From UMGS1696 sp964621755 (lineage in GTDB: Bacteria > Bacillota > Clostridia > Oscillospirales > CAG-272): a stretch of DNA of 64,000 nt. Shown piece by piece: positions 24,696-32,790 of the stretch. Position 1 is the stretch's first letter; every line of letters begins with the position of its first letter. The position numbers and the translations under genes are program-made. Location: contig CAZUPI010000007.1 in the NCBI GenBank assembly GCA_964621755.1, forward strand, positions 1-64,000, in the 5' to 3' direction. The notes below the pieces were generated by a model, which saw only the letters and a program-made list of their open reading frames with translations, did not search any database and was not told the origin of the DNA.

Positions 24696-27212
24696 TTACA
24701 GCTGTCTTACGCCGCAGCGATTGGCAAATAAAACATTGCCGCTGACGGTATATTCCGCCCAGCCGATGTAGCCGTCGGTGAGACCGATGGCGTCGTAGCG
24801 CCGTACCATACCTTCGCAGAGGGGCATATAGCCGCGTCCGCGTCCGGTATAGGAGGTCAGGTCGTACGTGCTGCGGCGTTCGCCGTTTTTGTAGTCGGTC
24901 ACGACGCGCACGATGCCGATGCTGCGGGCAAAATAGTATTCCTTGTGTCCGCAGCGGTAATAGAGCCCGCCGCTTAAGCCGTCGATGTCGAGAGACAGTT
25001 TGAGACAGTCGTCGAAGATTCCGGCAGGTGTCGTGATAGAGTCGACCGCTTCACAGGTCAGTTTGGTTTTAACTTTGCTGCGATAAATGTTAGCATCAAG
25101 CTCCAATGACGCGCCGGGCGCCCAGTCGGCAGACCATAACACACCGGTCGCATCCGTGAAGATTCCATAAATATCGTTGAACAGCAGCGGATAGCCCGCA
25201 TCCCCTTCGCCAATATAGCTCATGTCTTTCCATTCAAACGAATATTCACGGTCATCATCGATAACGTTACGTCCTTCGTTATCCTTAGCAATTTTCAGAT
25301 ACTCGAAGAAATTCCAGTGACCGGACATGGTTCGAGATGGGTTAAATTCCCCATCTGTGTCCATGATTCTCTGCATGACGGAGCAGGCCGCATTGGTGTG
25401 CGCGATCTGGAACGGGGTTTGGGCAAGGGCCTGGGCGCGTTCCATTTGGAAGGAAACGTCCTTCAAGTGTTCCTGACCATCCTCGCTTTCCGTACAGTAT
25501 TCCCCCCGCATGGCGAGCATCATATCTTTCCAATCATTTTCGTCGTACTTTGTCTTGATGAAGTGGTAATAATGGGCTACTGAAACGTTCGTTCCATCGG
25601 CGCCGACTATTTCGGCCGTAATCCGACAGTCCTGCGTAGGGGAAAGGTCCTCGAAGCCATATTCCCAGCGGTTTCCAGCTGCGCAGGGAAGAAGTCCGTC
25701 TCCGCCCACGAGATGATATTCCTTCAAGACAGTCGCCGTCGTTCCGGAAGATTGGATCATCTCCTGCTTCACGACGCCGACGCCGCTCTTGAGATACGTT
25801 TTTGTGGTATTCGATCCCTTTTTCGTGATCCACAGCTCGCAGTTTTCAAAGGTGCCGCAAGGGGTCGTGATGGGAAGGGAGTCCGCTTCAAAGGTGAGGC
25901 TGCTCTTATCCGTACCGTTGTACGTTTCCCCGAGCTTCAAGCCGTACGGAGGAAAATAACGGTCACAGTCTGCGAGGTTATAGAGAATGTACATGGGCTG
26001 ATAATTTTCGATGCCAAATCCGAATGCGTATCCCGGCTGGCTGATAAGGCGCAGATTGCCATCTATTACACGGTAGTTTTCGGAATAACAGTGGATATCA
26101 TACCGACCTTGCGAAAGGTCACCGAGTTCACTGATTTTTTTACGCGCTTTTTTTACGGAGAAAACGTTTGCGTAATAAACGTCAGTGGGTTTTAGAAGAG
26201 AAAGAACTTTGTCAAGTGCTTCCTGCCCCCTCTTTTCATCGTTTTTTATGAAGTATTCCCGTGCCAGCCAGAACCACGTTTCTCCGAGCGCTTTCGGGTA
26301 GTTCCCGGCTTCCAGACGCGGGATTTGTTTGTCACGTATGAATTCGATCAGCGCGTTTCCGGATAGATTTTCACGTTCGATTGTAGAGACGGTCCCCATC
26401 ACTTCATCGTTGTGACTGCGTTCGGCCGCGTCGCGGAGCCGTGCGAGATATTCATCGCTTTTGACTCCCTTCACGCTCCACCAGCCAACTTTCAAGACGT
26501 CGGCTAGGGCGCTGTATTTTTTCGTGGATTCCGGCAGCGCTTCGATTTCCGGCAAAAGTGCGTGGTAGGCGGCTTCAATCGGCGAGCGGTCATTGTTCAA
26601 CAGCATGAGTTTGAGTTCTTCGACTTTTTTCATTACTTTTTCCACCAGGGTGTTGCTTTCAAGTTCGTTCATTGCACACAAATCCTTTCTGATTTTCTGA
26701 CGACCGTCGTGAAGCTGCCACTTGACTGTCCCCACCGCCGTCCGTGTCCGTTCCGCGATTTCAGCGATGGAGAGTCCCTCAAAGTAGTGCAGGTAAATGA
26801 CCCGCTTCACCTTATCGGGCAGCCCCTTGATGCTGTCGTGCAGTTTTTCGTTGTTTTCGTCCGGTATAAGAAACCCCTCGATGTACTCGTTATGGTCGTA
26901 CTCATAGCGCACCAGAACGTCGAAATCCATGTATTCCCGCACGCGTACAAGCATATTTTTTGCGCAGTTTTTTGCAATGCGGCAAACCCACACGCCGTAT
27001 TTGGAGGGTTCTCGCAGCGTATCCAGCTTCATCCACGCGGCAACAAACGCATCCTGTGCGGCGTCCTCGGCCATATATTGATTATGTACGACCGAGTAAG
27101 CTGAAGCGGTGACTGCATTCTGATATCGGATTACGAGTGCTTCGTAGGCTTCCTGCATGCCGGTAAGCGTCAAATTCACCAGTATTTCGTCATTCTGTTC
27201 CGAATAAATCAT
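24696..27212 (-). CDS. ECF sigma factor with a very long C-terminal extension
   Basis: 838 residues in one open frame. Residues 8-85 are sigma region 2 (YEALVIRYQNAVTASAYSVV, EDAAQDAFVAAWMKLDTLRE) and 125-176 region 4 (LPDKVKRVIYLHYFEGLSIA, EIAERTRTAVGTVKWQLHDG). Residues 180-370 are helical (TPR-like). Then come beta-rich repeats, each with the VPAGTF-type pattern of DUF3108-like domains: ITTPCGTFENCELW with YLKSGVGVVKQE, GNRWEYGF, and ITTPAGIFDDCLKL with FARSIGIVRV. Those domains are normally secreted, yet no membrane helix is seen. It may be a sigma factor controlled by its own sensor part. Single gene; upstream about 290 bases carry no other gene. Confidence 0.85.
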   Translation of the reverse strand: MIYSEQNDEILVNLTLTGMQEAYEALVIRYQNAVTASAYSVVHNQYMAEDAAQDAFVAAWMKLDTLREPSKYGVWVCRIAKNCAKNMLVRVREYMDFDVLVRYEYDHNEYIEGFLIPDENNEKLHDSIKGLPDKVKRVIYLHYFEGLSIAEIAERTRTAVGTVKWQLHDGRQKIRKDLCAMNELESNTLVEKVMKKVEELKLMLLNNDRSPIEAAYHALLPEIEALPESTKKYSALADVLKVGWWSVKGVKSDEYLARLRDAAERSHNDEVMGTVSTIERENLSGNALIEFIRDKQIPRLEAGNYPKALGETWFWLAREYFIKNDEKRGQEALDKVLSLLKPTDVYYANVFSVKKARKKISELGDLSQGRYDIHCYSENYRVIDGNLRLISQPGYAFGFGIENYQPMYILYNLADCDRYFPPYGLKLGETYNGTDKSSLTFEADSLPITTPCGTFENCELWITKKGSNTTKTYLKSGVGVVKQEMIQSSGTTATVLKEYHLVGGDGLLPCAAGNRWEYGFEDLSPTQDCRITAEIVGADGTNVSVAHYYHFIKTKYDENDWKDMMLAMRGEYCTESEDGQEHLKDVSFQMERAQALAQTPFQIAHTNAACSVMQRIMDTDGEFNPSRTMSGHWNFFEYLKIAKDNEGRNVIDDDREYSFEWKDMSYIGEGDAGYPLLFNDIYGIFTDATGVLWSADWAPGASLELDANIYRSKVKTKLTCEAVDSITTPAGIFDDCLKLSLDIDGLSGGLYYRCGHKEYYFARSIGIVRVVTDYKNGERRSTYDLTSYTGRGRGYMPLCEGMVRRYDAIGLTDGYIGWAEYTVSGNVLFANRCGVRQL

Positions 27213-27499
27213 GATACATCCTTCCTGAAGTTTCGTATATCTTTTTGCAGCTGCTATAATATAGACAATCGAAAAGTGTAAAAGGTTGGCGCAAAGAAAA
27301 ATTTATGAAAAAAAATTATTTTTTTGTGGTGAGAACGATGGGGAACTTTTGAGGGAGAAGCGACTATACGGCCGCTGGTTTACCTATTTGTTATTCAAAA
27401 AGTTCCTCTGTGGATTTCCTCGTTTTTTCCACACATAAATTTGCGGGGAAAAACTTTTTGAAAAAGACTTTCCCCGTAATTTTGTGGAATTTTATGTTT
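27213..27499. other. Intergenic region with ackA palindrome
   Basis: Holds the sigma-factor promoter region and an imperfect palindrome (27444-27476; CGGGGAAA...TTTCCCCG with an ACTTTTT/AAAAAG core) just past the ackA stop. No gene seen. Confidence 0.6.
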
Positions 27500-28714
27500 T
27501 TATTTCTTAAGAGCCTTCACGATATCTTCGGTATCGGAGGCAATCATAAGTTCTTCATTTGTAGGCAAAACGTATACTTTAACCTTGGAGTTCGGAGTAG
27601 AGATTTCGACGGTGTTGGGCTGGTGATGCGTCTTTGCGTTCAGTTCACGGTCGATTTCAATTCCGAAGTATTCCATATTTGTGCAGGCTCTGTCGCGGAG
27701 TTCGGGATTGTTTTCGCCCATGCCCGCCGTCCATACGACAGCGTCGAGCCCGTTCATAGCAGCAGCATACGAGCCGATATACTTCTTCACCTGATATGCG
27801 AGCGTGGAGGCGGTCAAGTATGCTCTCTTGTCGCCCTTCAGAATGGCAGCCTCAATGTCACGGCTGTCGGAAGAAATGCCGGAAAGTCCGAGAAATCCGC
27901 ACTTCTTGTTCATGTATTCGCTCATTTCGTCCGGAGTATAGCCTTCTTTGTTCATGATGTATGTTACCACAGCCGGGTCGATAGAGCCGCAGCGTGTACC
28001 CATCATTACGCCCTCAAGAGGAGTGAAGCCCATGGAGGTATCAATGCACTTGCCGCCTTTTACAGCTGTAATCGACGAACCGTTTCCGATGTGGCAGGTG
28101 ATAATTTTTGTCTCTTCGAGCGGCTTGTCAAGCAGTTTTGCCATCTCGCGGGATACAAATCTGTGGGAGGTACCGTGCGCGCCATAGCGGCGGATGTGGT
28201 ACTTTTCGTACATATCGTATGAGAGACCGTACATATAAGCCTGCTCCGGCATTGTCTGATGGAACGCGGTGTCGAATACGAGAACCTGCGGTTTATCCGG
28301 CATAACGGCGAGGCAACCCTTGATACCCATGATGTGTGCGCCTGTGTGAAGCGGAGCAAAATCGCGGCACAGCTCGAGCTTTTCGAGAACTTCATCCGTG
28401 AGAAGAACCGATTCAAAGAAGTAAGGACCGCCGTGCACAACGCGATGTCCGACTGCTTCAATCTCGTTCATGTCTGAGATAACGCCCACCTCAGGGCTTG
28501 TCAGATACTTTACAACAACGTTTGTTGCAACTGCATGGTCCGGCATCGGGATTTCTGCCTTTATTTTTTCGCCGGATTCTCCTTTTCTATGCTCGATACG
28601 GCCGTCAATACCGATTCTCTCGCAGATACCCTTTGCGAGGACAGATGCTGTGGCGGTGTCGAAAAGCTGATATTTCAGGGATGAAGAACCTGCGTTTACG
28701 ACTAAAACTTTCAT
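27500..28714 (-). CDS. ackA: Acetate kinase
   Basis: 404 residues, normal length. Starts KVLVVNAGSSSLKYQLFD, with the phosphate-binding and active-site motifs HRVVHGG, VFDTAFHQTMP, YGAHGTSHRFV, HIGNGSSITAV and DTSMGFTPLEGVMMGTR. It interconverts acetyl phosphate + ADP and acetate + ATP, the last step of acetate fermentation. No pta gene is adjacent. It is divergent from tmcAL (129 bases between starts), a pairing seen in other Clostridia and fitting because TmcAL uses acetate. Confidence 0.97.
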   Translation of the reverse strand: MKVLVVNAGSSSLKYQLFDTATASVLAKGICERIGIDGRIEHRKGESGEKIKAEIPMPDHAVATNVVVKYLTSPEVGVISDMNEIEAVGHRVVHGGPYFFESVLLTDEVLEKLELCRDFAPLHTGAHIMGIKGCLAVMPDKPQVLVFDTAFHQTMPEQAYMYGLSYDMYEKYHIRRYGAHGTSHRFVSREMAKLLDKPLEETKIITCHIGNGSSITAVKGGKCIDTSMGFTPLEGVMMGTRCGSIDPAVVTYIMNKEGYTPDEMSEYMNKKCGFLGLSGISSDSRDIEAAILKGDKRAYLTASTLAYQVKKYIGSYAAAMNGLDAVVWTAGMGENNPELRDRACTNMEYFGIEIDRELNAKTHHQPNTVEISTPNSKVKVYVLPTNEELMIASDTEDIVKALKK

Positions 28715-28843
28715 TTTGCCAAATTTCCTCCGAATTATTTAAAAATGTATTTGACAGTAAATTTTTCATACTGTATAATTATATATGAAAATCGATAAAA
28801 AAACAAGATATTTCAAACTATTCATAGGAAATTACAAAATATA

Positions 28844-29941
28844 ATGAAATTAGAAACTATAATTTGTGAATTAAATCCAATTCACCTCGGTCATCAAGCC
28901 GTGATCAATCGCGCAAAATCGACCTCCGATGCGGTCGCAGCCGTTATGAGCGGAAATTTCACACAGAGAGCCGAGCCCGCGCTGTTTGACAAGTATACAA
29001 GAGCACAAGCTGCCATTCTTGCCGGATGTGATATCGTCTTCGAGCTTCCATATCCGTGGTGCTCCGCCGGTATCGAAGGATTTGCCTGCGGCGGCGTCGC
29101 TGTTGCGGCAGGTATTCTGACCGACGGACTCACTTGCGGTTCCGAATCGGGCAGCCTTACGTACGTGTCACAACTCGCCGACATCAAGGCGTCTGACGCC
29201 TTCAAATCCGCCATAACCAAAACGGAATCCGCTTTCCGCGATGCTGGTGCCGCCGCTGTATTCGAGAAAGCCCTCGCAGGATTTGGCGTCACCGATATGC
29301 CCGGCGCAAACGATAAATTGGCTGCCGAGTACATTCGTTTCAGCAGGGAAACAGGAATTCGGAATGTTAACCTTGTGAAACGCCTGTCTGATGTGAAATC
29401 CGCAAGTGAACTTCGCCTGATGGATTTTCACTCATGCAGACCATACATTCCCACCGAAGCATACGAGTTTCTCACTGACGCTCATTCTTCCGATATCCAC
29501 CAATATGACACAATTCTCTATCATCATGCCCGCCTGTATCTCACTGATACCACGAACCCACTTTTGCAAATCGCCGCAAAGAAAGCCCGCGCCGCCGTAA
29601 AAGCCGAAGCTTTTCTGCAAACCATCGCCACGAAAAAGTACACCGCCGCCAGAATGCGCCGGGAGTTGCTGTATTCCATCACGAATGTCCGGGCGGAATG
29701 GCTGAAAACGCCTCCGCGATATACCATTCTCCTCGCTGCAAATGAGCGCGGTCGAGCGTATCTCGCGGAAAACCGGAAAAAATTCACGTTCCCCGTGATT
29801 ACAAAACCCGCCGATTATGCCGTCTCGGATATGGAATCTGCAGAGCTCCGCCAGTGTCACGCTTTGGCGGACGAGCTGTACTGCCTGTTGAGCGGACTTT
29901 CTGCAGATTCTTTTATGAAGCGTCATCCGGTTATGCTGTGA
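28844..29941 (+). CDS. tmcAL: tRNA(Met) cytidine acetate ligase
   Basis: 365 residues. N-terminal nucleotidyltransferase fold with ICELNPIHLGHQ (the HxGH motif), MSGNFTQRAEPALFDKYTRA, ELPYPWCSAGIEGFA and CGSESG; the C-terminal half matches the YlbM-type tRNA-binding region (KKYTAARMRRELLYSITN). TmcAL activates acetate with ATP and acetylates the wobble C of elongator tRNA-Met. Acetate kinase next door ties it to acetate supply. Its stop codon directly abuts the stop of the convergent AraC-GNAT gene (no base between). Confidence 0.93.
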   Translation: MKLETIICELNPIHLGHQAVINRAKSTSDAVAAVMSGNFTQRAEPALFDKYTRAQAAILAGCDIVFELPYPWCSAGIEGFACGGVAVAAGILTDGLTCGSESGSLTYVSQLADIKASDAFKSAITKTESAFRDAGAAAVFEKALAGFGVTDMPGANDKLAAEYIRFSRETGIRNVNLVKRLSDVKSASELRLMDFHSCRPYIPTEAYEFLTDAHSSDIHQYDTILYHHARLYLTDTTNPLLQIAAKKARAAVKAEAFLQTIATKKYTAARMRRELLYSITNVRAEWLKTPPRYTILLAANERGRAYLAENRKKFTFPVITKPADYAVSDMESAELRQCHALADELYCLLSGLSADSFMKRHPVML

Positions 29942-31165
29942 TTACCGATTCAGTGTGCAGCAGTAGGTGACCGTGCGGTAGCCGAGGTCGGTGGAATCAA
30001 AATTGCCGTTGCGGTGTTCGTTTGACAGAATCTGACTATCGTCGAACGGAATCGCGCCGCGCTTCATTGCCGCATTGGTAACATATTTGTAGGCGTAGCG
30101 GTAGAGTTCATCGCTTTTGTATTCGTCGCAAAGGGATATTTCGATGCAGTTGTTTATGACGAAATCGTGTGCATGCTGCAGTCCGCCGATACACAGACCG
30201 ATGATTTTATCTCCATAATATACGAAAAATTGGAAAATCGAGTGATTCTCACAGCCGAGAACATCACGGCGGTGGAATTCCCTTTTGATATAGTCAAGAT
30301 GACGTGTGTTGAATCCGCGCGATAGCCAATAGTTTTCGTATGCTTCCATGTCGGCGTATGTGACTTCCTTCATTGTGATTCCATCGGGGGCTGTGAGTTC
30401 GAACGGTTCTCCAGTATAGACCCGATTTGGGGTTCGGCATACTTTACTGATTGTCACGCCGCGTTTTGCGAGTTCTTCCCTGATAGTGGATTCGTCGTCG
30501 AGTGTGAAGATACACATGTTGAACCGGCTATCGGTGAACGTATTCATGTACCGTGCAATGGTGTCATAATCGCTTGCGCAAATGCTGACGTCGAACCCGC
30601 GGTCGGGCCATTCGTTAATCCAGATGAACCCGTCATCGAGACTGTCACCGTCGTAGAGAGCCGCGCCGCCGTTTACAACAAAGCAAATCGCTTCATAACC
30701 GAGACGGAGCGCATCGTTTTCGAGAATCCAGTCAATGGCGTCGTCGCGTGTCGCCTGTTTGAACTGCGGAAATTCATGCGTGATTCGCATACCCACGGTG
30801 TCATCATGGTACAGGTCACCGTAGAACATTTCTGTGTTCTGCATGGCCTCACGGTATTCGGTCGGTGTCTTGCCGTACTGTTTTTTAAACGCGCGTGAAA
30901 AGCTTTCGTGCGCCTCATATCCACATTCGAGCGCGATGTCGAGGATGTCCCGGTCGGTCATACGGAGGAGGAACATTGCCTTTTTCAGCCGACGAAAACG
31001 GATGTATCCCATCACATTGAATCCAGTGTGGGCGGCAAAAATACGGTTGAAGTAGTCAGTGGAGAACCCCGCGTGGCTGGCAACGTCTTCGATAGACATG
31101 TCGCTTTTTCCGGCTTCGGACCGGATATATGCCAATGCCTTTGTTATCAGTTCGCTGTTTTCCAT
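29942..31165 (-). CDS. AraC-type regulator fused to a GNAT-like domain
   Basis: 407 residues. Unusually, the two-helix-turn-helix AraC domain is N-terminal (residues 5-108: MSIEDVASHAGFSTDYFNRI, ILDIALECGYEAHESFSRAF, KKQYGKTPTEYR). The rest (about 150-405) resembles GNAT acetyltransferases: an acceptor part and FFVYYGDKIIGLCIGGLQHA with a C-terminal KYVTNAAMKRGA helix. It could sense acetyl-CoA or modify a small molecule. No ligand can be named. Overlaps nothing, but ends flush with tmcAL. Confidence 0.8.
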   Translation of the reverse strand: MENSELITKALAYIRSEAGKSDMSIEDVASHAGFSTDYFNRIFAAHTGFNVMGYIRFRRLKKAMFLLRMTDRDILDIALECGYEAHESFSRAFKKQYGKTPTEYREAMQNTEMFYGDLYHDDTVGMRITHEFPQFKQATRDDAIDWILENDALRLGYEAICFVVNGGAALYDGDSLDDGFIWINEWPDRGFDVSICASDYDTIARYMNTFTDSRFNMCIFTLDDESTIREELAKRGVTISKVCRTPNRVYTGEPFELTAPDGITMKEVTYADMEAYENYWLSRGFNTRHLDYIKREFHRRDVLGCENHSIFQFFVYYGDKIIGLCIGGLQHAHDFVINNCIEISLCDEYKSDELYRYAYKYVTNAAMKRGAIPFDDSQILSNEHRNGNFDSTDLGYRTVTYCCTLNR

Positions 31166-31295
31166 AAAATTATTCCTTAAAAATGGTGATATCGGGTACC
31201 CATAGCTACATTATACAGCAAGGACGTTGGTTTTGTCTTGACTGAAAACGCGAAGAAACAAAAAGCGGACAGATTTTCGTCTGTCCGTTTTGGTT

Positions 31296-31895
31296 TTACT
31301 CGATATACTCCCGAATCCGGAATCCTGCTCCAATATCGGATGCGATTTTTGCACAGCGGTCGAGGTCCGTGTCGGGGATGGTGCCGCGGATGGCGGTGAG
31401 GACGACTTTGGGAACGTACTTGACAACTTCGCGGGCAAATTTGATGACGCCGGTGAAGGTGTCATCCCCGAATTTCGGGCGGCATAGTTTGGTATATGTA
31501 TCGGGGTCGGCGGCGTTCAAGCTTATCGAAACGCAGTCGACCAGACCACGGAACATCGGCGCGGTGTCCTCCTTCATGATGAGAGAGGCGTGCCCGTTCG
31601 TATTTACGCGAATCGGCGTGGTCGTCACTTCACGGATTTTCTTGCAGGTCGAGAGCATGTCGTAAAGCCGGCACGCAGGCTCACCGAAGCCGCAGAAAAC
31701 GATTTCGTTGAACTTGTTCAGGTTGTATGAGGTCACGTCGGTGATGATTTCCTCTAAAGTAGGTTCGCGTTCCAGTCGCAAATCGGCGAAGACCCCCGTG
31801 TGAGCGGTTTCACGAATACAGAATTCACATCTGTTCGTACAGTGATTCGTAAGATTCACGTACAAATTGTTCTTTATAACGTATGTTATAACCAT
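31296..31895 (-). CDS. TatD-associated radical SAM protein
   Basis: 199 residues from ATG after GGAGGAAC; an ATG six codons upstream has no ribosome site. YVNLTNHCTNRCEFCIR holds the CxxxCxxC that binds the [4Fe-4S] cluster; GEPAC, RVNTNGH and SISLNAADPDTY follow as in the family linked to TatD. It is short (no auxiliary cluster domain). It sits downstream of metG and tatD on the same strand, the standard clostridial order. Substrate unknown. Confidence 0.92.
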   Translation of the reverse strand: MVITYVIKNNLYVNLTNHCTNRCEFCIRETAHTGVFADLRLEREPTLEEIITDVTSYNLNKFNEIVFCGFGEPACRLYDMLSTCKKIREVTTTPIRVNTNGHASLIMKEDTAPMFRGLVDCVSISLNAADPDTYTKLCRPKFGDDTFTGVIKFAREVVKYVPKVVLTAIRGTIPDTDLDRCAKIASDIGAGFRIREYIE

Positions 31896-31930
31896 GAGTT
31901 CCTCCATGCTCAAGAGCCGGAATTTTGCCG

Positions 31931-31956
31931 GTTCGGGGGCTTGTGAACCCCCGAAC
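31931..31956. terminator. Hairpin between tatD and the radical SAM gene
   Basis: GTTCGGGGG, 8 bases, CCCCCGAAC, followed by CTTTTGAAAAAG. May lower transcription into the radical SAM gene. Confidence 0.6.
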
Positions 31957-31992
31957 CTTTTGAAAAAGTTTTATTAGGTTTGGTGGCTGGTG

Positions 31993-32790
31993 CTATAGCT
32001 CCTCTATTCTAAACAGACGACACGCATTTTGCAGAGTTGCTTCTGCGATATACTCCGGCGATGCTCCGCGAATCGCGGCAACAACCTCACAGGTGTAGTG
32101 CATGTATCCCGAATAGTTCAGTTCGCCGCGATGAGGAACCGGCGGGAGATATGGACAGTCTGTTTCAATCAGGAGTCGGTTCTCTGGGACTATGGCTGCC
32201 GCTTCCTTTACCTTGTTTGCGTTTTTGTATGTTACAGGGCCGGAAAACGATACATACCATCCCTTGTCACAAAGCTGTCTCGCCACTTCTGCACTGCCGC
32301 TGAAGCTGTGCATGACCCCGCGTGCTGCCGGATGGCGCGATATCATCTCAAGGGTGTCCCCCATTGCGTCACGGGAGTGGATGATGACCGAAAGCCCAAC
32401 TTCCTCCGCAAGGGTCAGCTGCGCATCGAAATACTTCGCCTGACAGCTGCGGTCTGTGTCGTCGTAGTGGTAGTCAAACCCGATTTCGCCAATTGCAACA
32501 ACCTTGCTGCGCGCTGCGAGCTCACGCAGACACCGTAACGCCTCGTCCATTTCGTCGATGCCGATTTCCTGCGAATCGCTTGGATGGATTCCAACCGCCG
32601 CCCAGATGAAGTCATACTTTTCTGCGAGGGATACAGAGCCCGCGGACGAGGCTAAGTTTGCTCCCACGTTGATAATCCCGCAGACTCCCTGATCGTGTGC
32701 TGCTTTTATCGCACCGTGCGTACCGCCTTCGAATTCCTTCTCGAAACGCTTGTCATCGTAGTGCGCGTGTGAGTCAAATAATCGAAGCAT
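31993..32790 (-). CDS. tatD: TatD-family metal-dependent DNase
   Basis: 265 residues. TIM-barrel metallohydrolase with FDSHAHYDDKRF (metal His pair), VAIGEIGFDYHY, VIIHSRDA, GVMHSFSGS and the final LIETDCPYLPP. TatD/YcfH proteins act as 3'-5' exonucleases in DNA repair and quality control; some are deacylases. Its ATG overlaps the metG stop (ATGA), so the two are translationally coupled. Confidence 0.94.
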   Translation of the reverse strand: MLRLFDSHAHYDDKRFEKEFEGGTHGAIKAAHDQGVCGIINVGANLASSAGSVSLAEKYDFIWAAVGIHPSDSQEIGIDEMDEALRCLRELAARSKVVAIGEIGFDYHYDDTDRSCQAKYFDAQLTLAEEVGLSVIIHSRDAMGDTLEMISRHPAARGVMHSFSGSAEVARQLCDKGWYVSFSGPVTYKNANKVKEAAAIVPENRLLIETDCPYLPPVPHRGELNYSGYMHYTCEVVAAIRGASPEYIAEATLQNACRLFRIEEL

